DNA of 64,000 bases from Drosophila pseudoobscura (taxonomy: Eukaryota; Arthropoda; Insecta; Diptera; Drosophilidae). Below are positions 30,401 through 41,497 of the stretch, one piece after another (within the stretch, counting starts at the first letter, position 1; each line of letters opens with the position of its first letter). The stretch covers positions 10,416,001 through 10,480,000 of the forward strand of contig NC_046683.1 in the NCBI RefSeq assembly GCF_009870125.1, read 5' to 3'. The notes under the pieces are model-generated. The model did not search any database. It saw only the letters and a program-made list of their open reading frames with translations, and was not told the DNA's origin. The position numbers and the translations under genes are program-made.

Positions 30401-31825
30401 CGATCTGCATAGCGAAGGGTGCTCAGCGTCTCAGACACATTGTAGTCAGCCGGACTGACGCAGGCAATCATCAATGTGATGGAGTTGCCGCCCAGCGAGT
30501 CCTTGAGCAGGTGCGTCAGCTTCGACTGGCGGTATGGTATATAAGCAGAAACTTGTCCGGCTGTAAAATGGACACAAAATGAGAAAGGGTTTGGCTTTTG
30601 ATAAGCGGCAAAACCTACAGCCCAATGCGTTTATCACATTTCCGAGGGCCAGCAGGCTTTTGTTGATGTTGACCCCCTCCTTGAAGCGATCCCCCACGGT
30701 CATTGTCTTTGAGCATCGCTCAGATCCAGCCAAATCCACAAGGTTAAACTTGGAGGTGGTCACCGCATTCCTAAAGATTACAAGAGATGAATGCAAGGTT
30801 GTAATTGCACGGGATTCTGTGTTTTTCTGTGGACACTTACCCGTCGTCCAGCTTGCTGGAAACCACGGTAAGTGTAAATATAGCATGCGAACGGGATGAT
30901 GTTTCGTTCATAGCAGTGGCTGCCACTGCCCGACCGGCGGAACCGCGCATCAGATAATCGGTAGCGTCACGAGCGGATTTTACATGTAATTCGGTGAGGC
31001 CAGGCAACACAATCCGATTCTGTATCGCTCGTAGGTCCACGGTGGATTTGTACGGCGAAAACAGATCAAAGAACTGTTCTTGGTACAATTCAACAAAGGA
31101 GCAAGTCACTTTGAACTGGTATTCCTCCTTCAGCTCGGCAATGTGTCCGAATATATCGTCGACGGCCCGCGGAATGACGCCAACATCCTCATCGAGGACA
31201 CCGTTGAAAGCCGTGCCCATGGTGTATGTTTTGCCAGAGCCAGTCTGGCCGTACGCTATGATGGTCACATTATAGCCATCGAGGAGCTTCTTCAGCTTTC
31301 CCTGGACACATGCCTCAAAAAGATCTTTCTGGGTGTCGTTGATGTCGAAGACATGGTTGTATGTGAAGCACTCGCCGCGATTGATCGACACTTGGGGGGA
31401 ACCGTTCGCCGAGCGCTCGAGTGCAATGCGGCAGCCGCTTTCCACCTCCGATTTGACGAGGGGACGCACGCGCAATGCCACTGCCACTGTGCTGGTATCC
31501 TCGCTGGACATCTGCGGGAGAGAGCAGACCAGAGCAGTTAGTACTCGTACCCTTCGCCATTTTGGGGGGACTTCTTACCTTGTTGACCGGATTCCCGACA
31601 GGTATTGTAAATTGGATCGCGGTAAAGAAATTTGCAAGTCTAAAACAAATAATAAAACAAAAACTAATAATCGGAGCACAAAAAAAAAACACACCGAAAC
31701 ACCGAAAGCCCGAGTATCAACTACAGTATATGTATAGCCGGCTGTGATTGTGCAAATTTTGTGTCGCGTATGCGACGCTTGTATTTTTCCCGGCCTCCTT
31801 TGCCAGTAAATTCGAAAATGGTGCT
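27426..31825. repeat. tandem duplication unit A (contains Klp3A copy 1)
   Basis: The unit starts where 27426 onward begins to match 31827 onward (GTTATCCC.AAAGATCTGTGG) and ends where the match between 31760-31825 and 36464-36527 stops (after GTAAATTCGAAAATGGTG). It is about 4.4 kb. Compared with unit B it lacks about 280 bp corresponding to 31927-32210, with GTTGTGT repeats at the edge of the missing segment. No transposon is visible at the junction. Confidence 0.9.
27675..31511 (-). CDS. Klp3A: chromokinesin Klp3A (kinesin-4), tandem copy 1
   Basis: This is a plus-end-directed kinesin-4 (KIF4 type), needed in flies for the spindle midzone, cytokinesis and pronuclear migration. Exons on the minus strand are 31511-30841, 30770-30619, 30560-28348 and 28286-27675, giving 1215 residues. 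The motor has the P-loop GQTGSGKT near residue 88, NETSSRSH (switch I) near 207 and DLAGSE (switch II) near 238; a long coiled coil and a C-terminal Cys-rich cluster (CKCRTKC...CNPL type, spaced Cys from KCKCRTK to GSCMN) follow, as in KIF4. Compared with copy 2 it lacks three residues (REK) after FSP in the motor and has scattered substitutions, for example in the Cys-rich part (STN for SSN). The 61-nt last intron is 5 nt shorter than in copy 2, so it must be spliced to keep frame. All exons are open, so it is not an obvious pseudogene. A 5'UTR intron (31512-31578) is kept. Confidence 0.9.
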
Positions 31826-34800
31826 GAAGTCGTTGTTATCCCAAAAGATCTGTGGAGCGTCGACGTCAAGTGCCCTCTGGCTGCAGCTCTGTGATCCAGT
31901 AAAAATCAAAGAGAAAAGAAATTGTCTAGCTATGGATCCCTTGAGGACGGAAGGCTGGGATACCCAATACTGAAGGGCCTCCAAGGGAGGTACAATGTGA
32001 ATGAACCTGCATGGATGAAAAATAGAGTCCCCGGTTGTGTCGTGATTCGGTCGCGACTTTCTGGTCTGCGAATATTATTTGGAACGTAGCAGAACAGTGA
32101 CACCCAACCCTTAATCGTATGGTAATCGTAAATGTAAACGTAAAAATAAAAATAAGTCTAGACTGTGGAGATTGTAAAATCATCAACGTAGATCGCGCGT
32201 TGTGTTGTGTTGTGTTGTGTTGGGATCTGAAGGATGACAGTGACAGGCAGTGTTTTCCTTTCTACCTAGAAGAATTTACGTCGTGGCGTGGAGAATGCCA
32301 GTCCAGACATTCTGAAAGAAGAGAAAAAGAGTCGAAATTGGTTTTATTTAAGAATTGAACATTTTTCAGATGCTGTGTCGGCGTATTGGGGAGTAGGGGT
32401 CTGCTTCTGACCTGGCTAGCTTGGGGGCGCTGAATTCTTCGGTGGAAGTGGCTCTGCCTAGGGGTGCTGGTGCAGCATTCTGATCGATGGATCGCTTGGC
32501 AGGCGATAGGACGTTGGAAGTGGGAGCAGACTCAGAGCCGAATGCTGGCTCTGGTGAGGCAAATGTAGAGTTCTCGCCCACCATCTTAACATCCTCCTGC
32601 TTCTGTTCCTCTAGCGGCTCCTCCTTGATCTCGAGGATATCAGCCTTGGGTGAATTTGTTCGCTGCGGCTTTGCGTTGCGGTTCAGTGGATTCATGCAAG
32701 AGCCCTTGCATCCGCAGTTGTCGCCACAGCCGTTGCTGGAGGAGAAGCAGGCGCAGCGTTTTGTATTGCATTTGGTGCGGCACTTGCACTTTTTCGATAT
32801 GGAGTGGCGACCCCCCTCTACGACCTCCGTGGCCGAGGTGGAGTGCTGGGAATTGACCGACCCATTGATTTCACTGTTTGCGGCGAGGGGCTGCTGCTCT
32901 TCGCCGGTCGGCATTGATGTCTCCTGAGCCTGTGAGGTGGCACGTTCGGTTTTGTCGTTGACCGACTGCGTAGACATCTGCGGTGAGGTGATTAATAACG
33001 TTTGGCATTGCCCTGTTGTGCTAGACTGAAGTACTCTACTCACCTTGGAACGTCGTTTGGTGCTGGGGATCCATTCGGGGTCGTCATCGCTGGCATCGCT
33101 GGCATCGCTCATAATTTCAATGGTTTCAGAGAGGAACTCAACGCTCTCATTGTGATTATCGCGGGATGGGGCCGCCTTAGCTTGTTTTTCTTTTGTGTTT
33201 GTCTTTTCCTTGCTCGACTTCAGACGATCGAACTGTTGCTGAAGGGCTTCGCGGCTGCTCAACAGCTCCTCGATAATCTCTTGGTGCGATTCGCCTGCGG
33301 GCTGATGCGTGGCTGCCGTGCGCAACAGGACAGCCACCTTCTCCTCGTAGGCACGCTGCTGGGCGAGCATTTGTTCCTCGTGGTGGGCCTCGACCTGGCG
33401 CAGCCGCTTGGCCAGAGCCTCGTGACGCTGCTGGGTCTCCAGCAGCTGGCAGCGCTGTTCTTCCATGGCGATACGCTGCTCGAGAATGTTGTGCGCCTGC
33501 TGGCGCCGCTGCTGGACGAGGCTCTTCAGCAGCTGCTTACTAACGGCACGCGACTCGTTGATGCTCTGGACGCTCTCGGCGAGGGCCTTGCTGCGGCTGT
33601 CCAAATCGCTGAGGCAGACCTTCTGTTGGAGATCAGCTATCTGGGCGCTGCGCATCTCCAGCTCCTCCTCGATCATGGCCAGCTGTTTGGGATCCCCACC
33701 AGATTTCACTTGATTGTAGTGGCTATTGATGATCGCCCGGTCCTCCATGAGCTGTTCGAGACTGTGCTCGGCATCGATCACTGAGAGGATGACCTCCAGT
33801 TCGCGTTCCACCCAGGAGTCTGTCTTGGCACCACCCGTGGGATCCTTGGCATGGCGCTGACGCTGTGCCGATGCCTGGCGATCGAGGGCGTCCTTCAGCC
33901 GCTTATTGGCGGCCAGGGCCTCCTCACATTTGCGCTTCAGCACCTGCCGCTGCTTGGTGTGCAGGGTCTGCTGACGCACCATTTCGCTCTGCATTTTGCG
34001 GTCCTTGCTCTTCAGCTGGGTGAGCTCCTTCTCGCGCACTGTTCGCCATTGGCGGAATTTCTCCGACTCGCCCCGCATCGTACGGATGAGCTTCACCTTG
34101 GACTCCTTCATGGCCCGTATTTCGGCGCTCAAATTGTTGATCTTCTCCCGCTCCTTTTCGCGCATCTTCAGCATATTGGCCTGTGTGATGAGTTTCCGGC
34201 GCAGTTCGGCGATCTGTACCTCCAGCAGCTGCAGCCGCTTGCGGCGCTCTTCGGCAATCCGGGCCGAGGGATCCTTGCTCTTGATGGTGCGCAGCTGGTC
34301 GATCAGGTCGCGCCGCTCGTTCTCCAGCTCGTCGATCTTCTGGTTGCATTGCTTCACCTTCTCGTCATCGTCATCGTCTAGCTTGCTGAAGTTGCGACAG
34401 ATGCGCTCGTGCAGTTCCTGCTTGAGGTCCAGCTGGCGGTTGATGGTGCGCAGTTCGCCGACCAGACCCAGCTGCTTTTTGGTGTAGTCCTCCGACTGGG
34501 AATTGAGCAGCTCGTGGGCCTCCTCGCCCATGGCGTCGCCCTCACCATCGCCATTTGTTCTGTTGCTCGATCTCGATTCGTAGCCGTTCGTCTGCAGCTC
34601 TTCCTCGGTGCGCTGCAGCTCCTCGTCGACCTGATCCACCAGCTGACTGATCTCTCGCATCTGATCGGTTGGTTCCGATGGCTCGGCGCCATCGCCAGGC
34701 AGCTGTGCCTGCAGCTTGCTCTTTAACTGGATAACGTACGCCTTGAGCTTATCGTGGGCTGCTTCTGCAATGTGGGCCCGCATCTCCTTCTCTGTGAGAT

Positions 34801-36527
34801 CGATCAGAGCCTGGTGCAGCTCCTGCTGTAGCTTACGGGTCTTCTCCTGCAGCGTCTTTACCAAATCCTTTAGACCCTGTTGGTCAGCAGCAGCCGTAGA
34901 GGATGCTGATGTACCATCAGCTCCACTTGGCAGCGGATCGAGTCCGGCCGCACCCACAGCACAATTAATGGAGCTGCTCATCTTGCCGACGCCCAGCAGC
35001 TCCACGCGCAGCTTCTGTATGATGTCCTTGAGCATATTGACCTCGGCCGTATGCGGATCCATATTGACCACGGGCTTGTTCTTGATCTGAAGCGCACGAT
35101 CTGCATAGCGAAGGGTGCTCAGCGTCTCAGACACATTGTAGTCAGCCGGACTGACGCAGGCAATCATCAATGTGATGGAGTTGCCGCCCAGCGAGTCCTT
35201 GAGCAGGTGCGTCAGCTTCGACTGGCGGTATGGTATATAACCAGAAACTTGTCCGGCTGTAAAATGGACACAAAATGAGAAAGGGTTTGGCTTTTGATAA
35301 GCGGCAAAACCTACAGCCCAATGCGTTTATCACATTTCCGAGGGCCAGCAGGCCTTTGTTGATGTTGACCCCCTCCTTGAAGCGATCCCCCATGGTCAGT
35401 GTCTTTGAGCATCGTTCAGATCCAGCCAAATCCACAAGGTTAAACTTGGAGGTGGTCACCGCATTCCTAAAGATTACAAGAGATGAATGCAAGGTTGTAA
35501 TTGCACAGGATTCTGTGTTTTTCTGTGGACACTTACCCGCCGTCCAGCTTGCTGGAAACCACGGTAAGTGTAAATATAGCATGCGAACGGGATGATGTTT
35601 CGTTCATAGCCGTGGCTGCCACTGCCCGACCGGCGGAACCGCGCATCAGATAATCGGCAGCGTCACGAGCGGATTTTACATCTAATTCGGTGAGGCCAGG
35701 CAACACAATCCGACTCTGTATCTCTCGTAGGTCCACGGTGGATTTTTCGCGCTTGTGCGGCGAAAACAGATCAAAGAACTGTTCTTGGTACAATTCAACA
35801 AAGGAGCAAGTCACTTTGAACTGGTATTCCTCCTTCAGCTCGGCAATATGTCCGAATATATCGTCGACGGCCCGCGGAATGACGCCAACATCCTCATCGA
35901 GGACACCGTTGAAAGCCGTGCCCATGGTGTATGTTTTGCCAGAGCCAGTCTGGCCGTACGCTATGATGGTCACATTATAGCCATCGAGGAGCTTCTTCAG
36001 CTTTCCCTGGACACATGCCTCAAAAAGATCTTTCTGGGTGTCGTTGATGTCGAAGACATGGTTGTATGTGAAGCACTCGCCGCGATTGATCGACACTTGG
36101 GGGGAACCGTTCGCCGAGCGCTCGAGTGCAATGCGGCAGCCGCTTTCCACCTCCGATTTGACGAGGGGACGCACGCGCAATGCCACTGCCACTGTGCTGG
36201 TATCCTCGCTGGACATCTGCGGCAGAGAGCAGACCAGAGCAGTTAGTACTAGTACCCTTCGCCATTTTGGGGGGACTTCTTACCTTGTTGACCGGATTCC
36301 CGACAGGTATTGTAAATTGGATCGCGGTAAAGAAATTTGCAAGTCTAAAACAAATAATAAAACAAAAACTAATAATCGGAGCACAAAAAAGAAACACACC
36401 GAAACACCGAAAGCCCGAGTATCAACTACAGTATATGTATAGCCGGCTGTGATTGTGCAAATTTTGTGTCGCGTATGCGACGCTTGTATTTTTCCCGGCC
36501 TCCTTTGCCAGTAAATTCGAAAATGGT
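31826..36527. repeat. tandem duplication unit B (contains Klp3A copy 2)
   Basis: This is the head-to-tail partner of unit A, about 4.7 kb, beginning immediately after unit A. The offset between matching positions is about 4,696-4,705. It carries the extra segment 31927-32210 downstream of the gene and is joined on its right to the native Klp3A/Zw10 promoter. That the right-hand flank is the ancestral one is inferred from the intact divergent arrangement with Zw10. Confidence 0.9.
32366..36216 (-). CDS. Klp3A: chromokinesin Klp3A (kinesin-4), tandem copy 2
   Basis: This is the second full Klp3A gene and probably the one that keeps the original promoter. Exons on the minus strand are 36216-35537, 35466-35315, 35256-33044 and 32977-32366, giving 1218 residues. 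P-loop, switch I and switch II motifs match copy 1; the motor has HKREKS where copy 1 has YKS. The coiled-coil exon is nearly identical to copy 1. The 66-nt last intron (32978-33043) has no stop and is a multiple of three, so an unspliced RNA reads straight through; the copy 1 alignment, where the same interval differs by 5 nt while both exon frames are kept, shows it is a true intron. A 67-nt 5'UTR intron (36217-36283) ends in GCCGCAG directly before the ATG. Divergent from Zw10. Confidence 0.95.
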
Positions 36528-36737
36528 GGCAAAATATATCGATACAACAGCTGGGCTGGAATTCTTTAAGCGGTCACACTAGTTCATGCGATAGTTAAAC
36601 TATCGATGAGAATCGATAAGTGCATGTCTTTTTTTTTCTATTGTGGAACGCCTTAATTTGGCCACACTCGGCAGCCGCCGCCACAACACACAAAAGTTTC
36701 GTATTTTTTTTGTTTTCATCCTTTATTTCAATCAATC
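36528..36737. promoter_or_regulatory. divergent Klp3A/Zw10 promoter with DRE and Motif 1
   Basis: The segment holds a perfect DRE TATCGATA at 36537-36544, further ATCGAT cores at 36602-36607 and 36612-36618, and GGTCACACT (Ohler Motif 1, bound by M1BP) at 36572-36580. DREF/BEAF and M1BP elements mark housekeeping and cell-cycle promoters in flies. It separates Zw10 (plus) from Klp3A copy 2 (minus). The sequence is outside the duplicated unit, so copy 1 lacks it. Confidence 0.75.
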
Positions 36738-39036
36738 ATGGCTGCAAGAGCGCAGATCAAGTTGTTGCCGGAGATGTTCCAGAGCAATGGGTGTGCTAGC
36801 CTCGAGGACACGAAATCGACAGTTTCCAAAGTACAGACGCGCACTGAACGCTTCCAAGAGCGCGTCAGAAAGCATATAGACGAGAACTACTCGGAGTTTA
36901 TGACCAATCATACATCGCCGGACATCTTCCTGGAGGAGTCCAGTTCGCTGGGCCGGGAGATCAACGACCTGCTTGAAACGGTGGGCACCGAGGGCCTGGC
37001 CGCTCTAAATGGCTCAAGCACGCAGTTGGCCGACCACAGTCGGGAGCTGCGTGAACTAATGCTGGGCCTGCAGGTCAGTGAGCACATTCTGAAGATCGAC
37101 GAGCTCTTCCAGTGCGTAGAAGAGGCGAAGGGCACCAAGGACTATCTGGTGGTCCTCGATCTGGTGGGGCGTCTGCGATCGCTCATATACGGCGAGGGCG
37201 AAGCCGCTACCCAAGATGTGGTGCGCATCTTCCAGGCCCTCGAATGCTATGAAACCATCAAGGTGAAGTACCATGTACAGGCCCATCTCCTGCAGCAGAA
37301 TATGCAGGAGCGCTTCGATCGGTTGGTGCAACTCAACTGCAAATCCTTTCCCAATTCCAAGTGCGTCACACTGCTGGTCAGCAAGGAGGAGGGTCAGCTG
37401 CATGACATTGTCATCGCATTATTCCAGGAGCGCTACAATCCCGTCAGACTGTGTGAATTCCTGCTGGAAAACTGCATCGAGCCGCTTATCCTCAAGCCTG
37501 TCGGGGTGGAGTGCAACGAGAACGCCGAAGCCGGCACCTATGTCCAACTCTCGCTCTCATACTCCACCAAGGAGAGTGGCACGGCTAGCGGCACTAGCAC
37601 ACAACTGAGACCGAACTACAAGCAGGTGCTCGAGCACTTTCGACTGCTCCTCCAGACGTTGAGCGGCATCAACCACAGCCTGTCCAGCAGCCAGCATGTT
37701 TTCAGCATCATTGGGGATCATGTCAAGGATCGCATGATGCATTTGCTGGTCAACGACTGCCTTATACCGGCTGTGCCCGAGACCATGGAAGAGTACCAGG
37801 CCTCCACGTTGTGCGAAGATGTGGCGCACTTTGAACAGTATCTGGCCGACTCGTTCCTCATCAATCCCGAGGTGGATCGCGGACTCAGTCAGTTCATCGA
37901 ACAGTACGGGACCTATTATCGTAATCGGCTGTGCAGTCGCGTCCTGGAGTCGACCCGGGAGATTATACAGCGTGATCTGCAGGACATGGTGCTGGTGGCG
38001 CCCAACAACCAAGCAATGGATGTGACCGGATGCGATCCCTTCCTCTTCCCCCGCTGCATGGTCTCGAGGAGTGCACAGGTAGAGAAGGATGAACAGGACC
38101 ATCATCCTCCCTGTCGAGTCACGTTAAATTCCTATTGCTTTCGTTTTGCAGGACTTTATGAAGCTAATGGAACGCATTTTGCGACAACCGACGGAGAAGC
38201 CGGGCGAGGACGAGGCCGATCCCCTGGCCGGCGTCATTGGCATGATGCTGCAGACGTACATCGACGAGGTGCCCAGGGTGCACAAGAAACTGCTTGAGAG
38301 CATTCCACAACAGTCGGTGCTGTTCCACAACAACTGCATGTACTTCACACATTGGGTCGCCCAGAATGCCAACAAGGGGATCGAGAGTTTTCCCGCACTG
38401 GTCAAGACGCTGCAGGCCACTGGGACCATGCACTTCCGGGTGCAGGTCACCTACCAGACCTCCATACTGATGGACATCATGGAGAGTTTCGGTGAGTGTG
38501 AGCACCCGAATAGGTGATTCCCTATTTCCCCCAAAATTTTGACATTTGACATTTTTGCAGAATTTGAAAGTCCACATACGCTGGGCACCGGCCCATTGAA
38601 GCTTGTACGTCAGTGCCTGCGTCAGCTGGAGCTGCTGAAGAACGTGTGGCAGAATGTCCTGCCCGATAATGTGTACAACAGCACCTTTGTCGAGCTACTC
38701 CATGCGTTCATCAATGAGCTGGTGCGACATATTTTCACACAGCGCGACATCTCCGCAACCATGGCCAGCGATCTGAGCGATCTAATCGATGTGGTACTGG
38801 AGAAAGCCCCAAAACTGTTCCGCGATCCCCATGAGGTGCATCAGGTGCGCTCGTGGATGAAGTTGCAGCAACTCAAGACCATGATGAATGCCTCGCTCAA
38901 GGAGATCACCGAACTGTGGTGTAAGGGAGCCGGCCCGCTGACGGCCAACTATAAGGCCGATGAGATACGGTATCTGATACGGGCCCTGTTCCAGGACACC
39001 GATCGTCGGGCCAAGGCCATCACCCAGATTATGTAG
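36738..39036 (+). CDS. Zw10: Zw10 kinetochore / vesicle-tethering protein
   Basis: Zw10 is a subunit of the Rod-Zw10-Zwilch complex, which brings dynein to kinetochores and supports the spindle checkpoint; it also acts in Golgi-ER tethering. Exons are 36738-38078, 38152-38491 and 38561-39036, giving 718 residues, close to the length I recall for the fly protein (formerly mit(1)15). The protein is largely helical with no enzymatic motif; recognition rests on overall similarity, including the N-terminal region with RTERFQERVRKHI and the C-terminal region ending in RRAKAITQIM. An AATAAA lies at 39081-39086, and the gene converges on Bzd with only 75 nt between the two stop codons, so the transcripts probably overlap. 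Confidence 0.93.
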
Positions 39037-39111
39037 ATCTGATTCCCCGCTAATGTTATTTAGATTATGCTTTAATTCTTAATAAAAAAACAATGCCAAA
39101 AGGTCTATCCA

Positions 39112-40951
39112 TCAGTTGGCCTCTTGGCGGGCCTGAAATATAAGCGGATACAGCTGCTCAACCAGCAGTCTATGGTCCCGGCCATGTGTGACGGACAATA
39201 TGCGCTGGGCCTCCTCCAGATGATGACTGGCCTCCTTGTGGTGGCGCTCGAAGAGCTGTATCTTGCCAAGCTTCATGTGTAGCAGGCCCACCAGCGGATT
39301 CCACTGGCCATGGTACATCTGGAAGCCCGGTAACAGCTGCTGGCCGTAGTCGAGGGCTTCCTCCCATTTTCCCACCTCGATGGCCGCCTCAAAGGCAGCA
39401 TCCAATGTCTTGACATGCCACACGTTCAGAGGATGCATGAGGCCCGCCTGTTTGTCCAGGCATACCTTGCATACGTCCAGATCTGCAGGAGCATACAAAT
39501 TAGTGAAAGAATGAAGTCACACGAAATTAAGTCACATTTACAGGCCACATCCTTCATGGCCTCCAGATTGTGCTTGGTCAGGGCCATGATCTCATTGTAG
39601 GCATTTCTCAGCTTGGGACTGATGCCCACCGAACAGCGCTTGCAGTTGTTCCACTCGATGTTGATGCTGGCGCTGCATTTCCGATTGGGACAGGCGGCGG
39701 CTGTCATTTGGCGCGCCTCCTTTGGATCGCGACACTTGCTGCAAACGCACAGGAAGTAGTAGTGGTCCTTGAGGTCCTGTCGCCGCTGTTCGGGCGTGTT
39801 CAACAGATCGATGTAACTGATGAAAATCTTCGACCAGTCCAGGCAGGGCATATCCTCCAGGGCGTGTATGTGCAGCTCGTTCCCCTCAAAGGTGGCCACC
39901 GCATTCGGCTGGCAGCTGTGGTCGGTGATCGAGACACCCAAATAAATGGCAGTGGCAATGGAGTTCATCTCAGCATCCAAAACATTAAAACCGTTTGTGA
40001 TTAGCTGCGGCATTGATACAGATAAAGATACAGATACGGATATAAAGAGGCGGCAAAAGAAAAGAGATAGCTAATAGCTATCAAAACATCACATTTGAGT
40101 GTATCTAAACCGTGAACCTCGCGAAATGATCAATCGCCTGGCAAGGCGCCAGCCCCGCGCCATTGATTGGTTTCTTATTCGGGCAGAACAGGAGCGGATT
40201 CGGGTACATTTTTAGTTTTGTACCACAGGTGGGTGATGTTCCACCTCCATCTCCTCCCCCCGTTTCTTCTTATATCGAAGACATGCGACTACCTGTCCAC
40301 CATCATGTGGCTGTTACTTACACGACCATAGATGCTCATTAGTTCCGACTTGTTTGGCACTGTGCTTGGGCTATCGGCCATCATATCCGTGAGCACGGCA
40401 TGCAACGAGTCCAAGTGCTCCAGCCGCTTTGGGTCATTCTTGATTTCAGCATAATCTGTGGAGGGCCAGGAGCAGTCCATTAGCAGTCCACTGGCAGTCC
40501 CTGAATGGGGCCCATGGGGGCGTACTACTCACGGGACATGAGGTCACGGAACTTGCGGGATCCATGCTCAGTATAATAGCCACGGATTAGATCGCCGCCA
40601 TGCTGGAGGCGCAGTATGAGGCGACACAGCATGCGGGCGGCATCCGGCACAATCCGTGGATGGATGCTTTTAAGGAATGGGCACTCGTGCTTGTGCTGTG
40701 CCCAGGCTTGGGTCTGGCAGGATCGGTTACAGTAAGACACATATCGGCAGTTCGAACACTTTCGCACCTTGGTCCTAGGATCAAAATGGAATCGTTTAAA
40801 TATTAATAGGCCTTTCAATTCGCATTTCACAAAACACTTACGCCTCCAGGCAGTTATCGCAGCGCTCCAGGCGATACTGCGACTTGAGCACAAACGCAAA
40901 AGGCTTCTCTGTGAGGATGCGCTGTCCTCGTTTGACGGACTTCCCATCCAT
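39112..40951 (-). CDS. Bzd: SMYD-type MYND/SET-domain protein (buzidau-like)
   Basis: Exons on the minus strand are 40951-40842, 40774-40533, 40455-40322, 40004-39542 and 39482-39112, giving 439 residues. A split-SET N-terminus is followed by a MYND zinc finger (CDNC...CSNC...CNRSC...HKHEC, residues about 31-68), then the SET core with TDHSCQPNA near 195, a post-SET cluster CVCSKC, and a C-terminal TPR-like helical region. SMYD proteins methylate lysines using S-adenosylmethionine. The usual NHSC signature has Asp in place of Asn here (TDHSC), which may affect cofactor binding. The start is the first ATG after an in-frame TGA near 41024. The assignment to fly CG13761/Bzd is from memory of the Zw10 neighbourhood and family; the SMYD family call is firm. 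Confidence 0.8.
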
Positions 40952-41497
40952 GACGACTGGGATGGGGATGGGACACCTGGGACCAGAGTCTTCTGCTGCT
41001 GTTGCTTGGCCGGGGGCCCGTCACGTACGACTAAAAATGAGCGCACACCTGCACCTCAAAAAAATGATTTCGAAGTTTCTACTTTTGAATGTTTTGCGGC
41101 ATCTAGTTCTATTTTTAGACACAAATTTGCGTAAATCGCAGGCGAAGAACAAAACAAAAAATATTTGTTTTCGTTTTGTGCAGCAGAGCAGCGCAGCCCC
41201 GCGCGGTGACCAGCGTTGCCATATCGTTGGCGCAAGAACAGATACGGGGTGCAGGTACAGTGATAACCACTCAATAGGAACATGAACTTTTTGATTGATT
41301 TGATTTTGCAGAGTAAAAATGCCACACATTGTTGCTGTTGTCTTCGGGGCCCTTGCAGGCAATATTTTTTCTCATTTATTTGTAGCAAACCTTTAGCTTA
41401 AGGATATTTAATATGTGATCAATCCAAGCCTGTAGCGGCGCTGGGGCGAATAGACGGGCCTTTACAGATAGATATAGCTAAACCAAGACTAACACGA

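Noticed and set aside
27675-31511. Klp3A copy 1 as a pseudogene
   Set aside because: All four exons are open, all splice sites are canonical, the motor motifs are complete and the only indel in coding sequence is a multiple of three.
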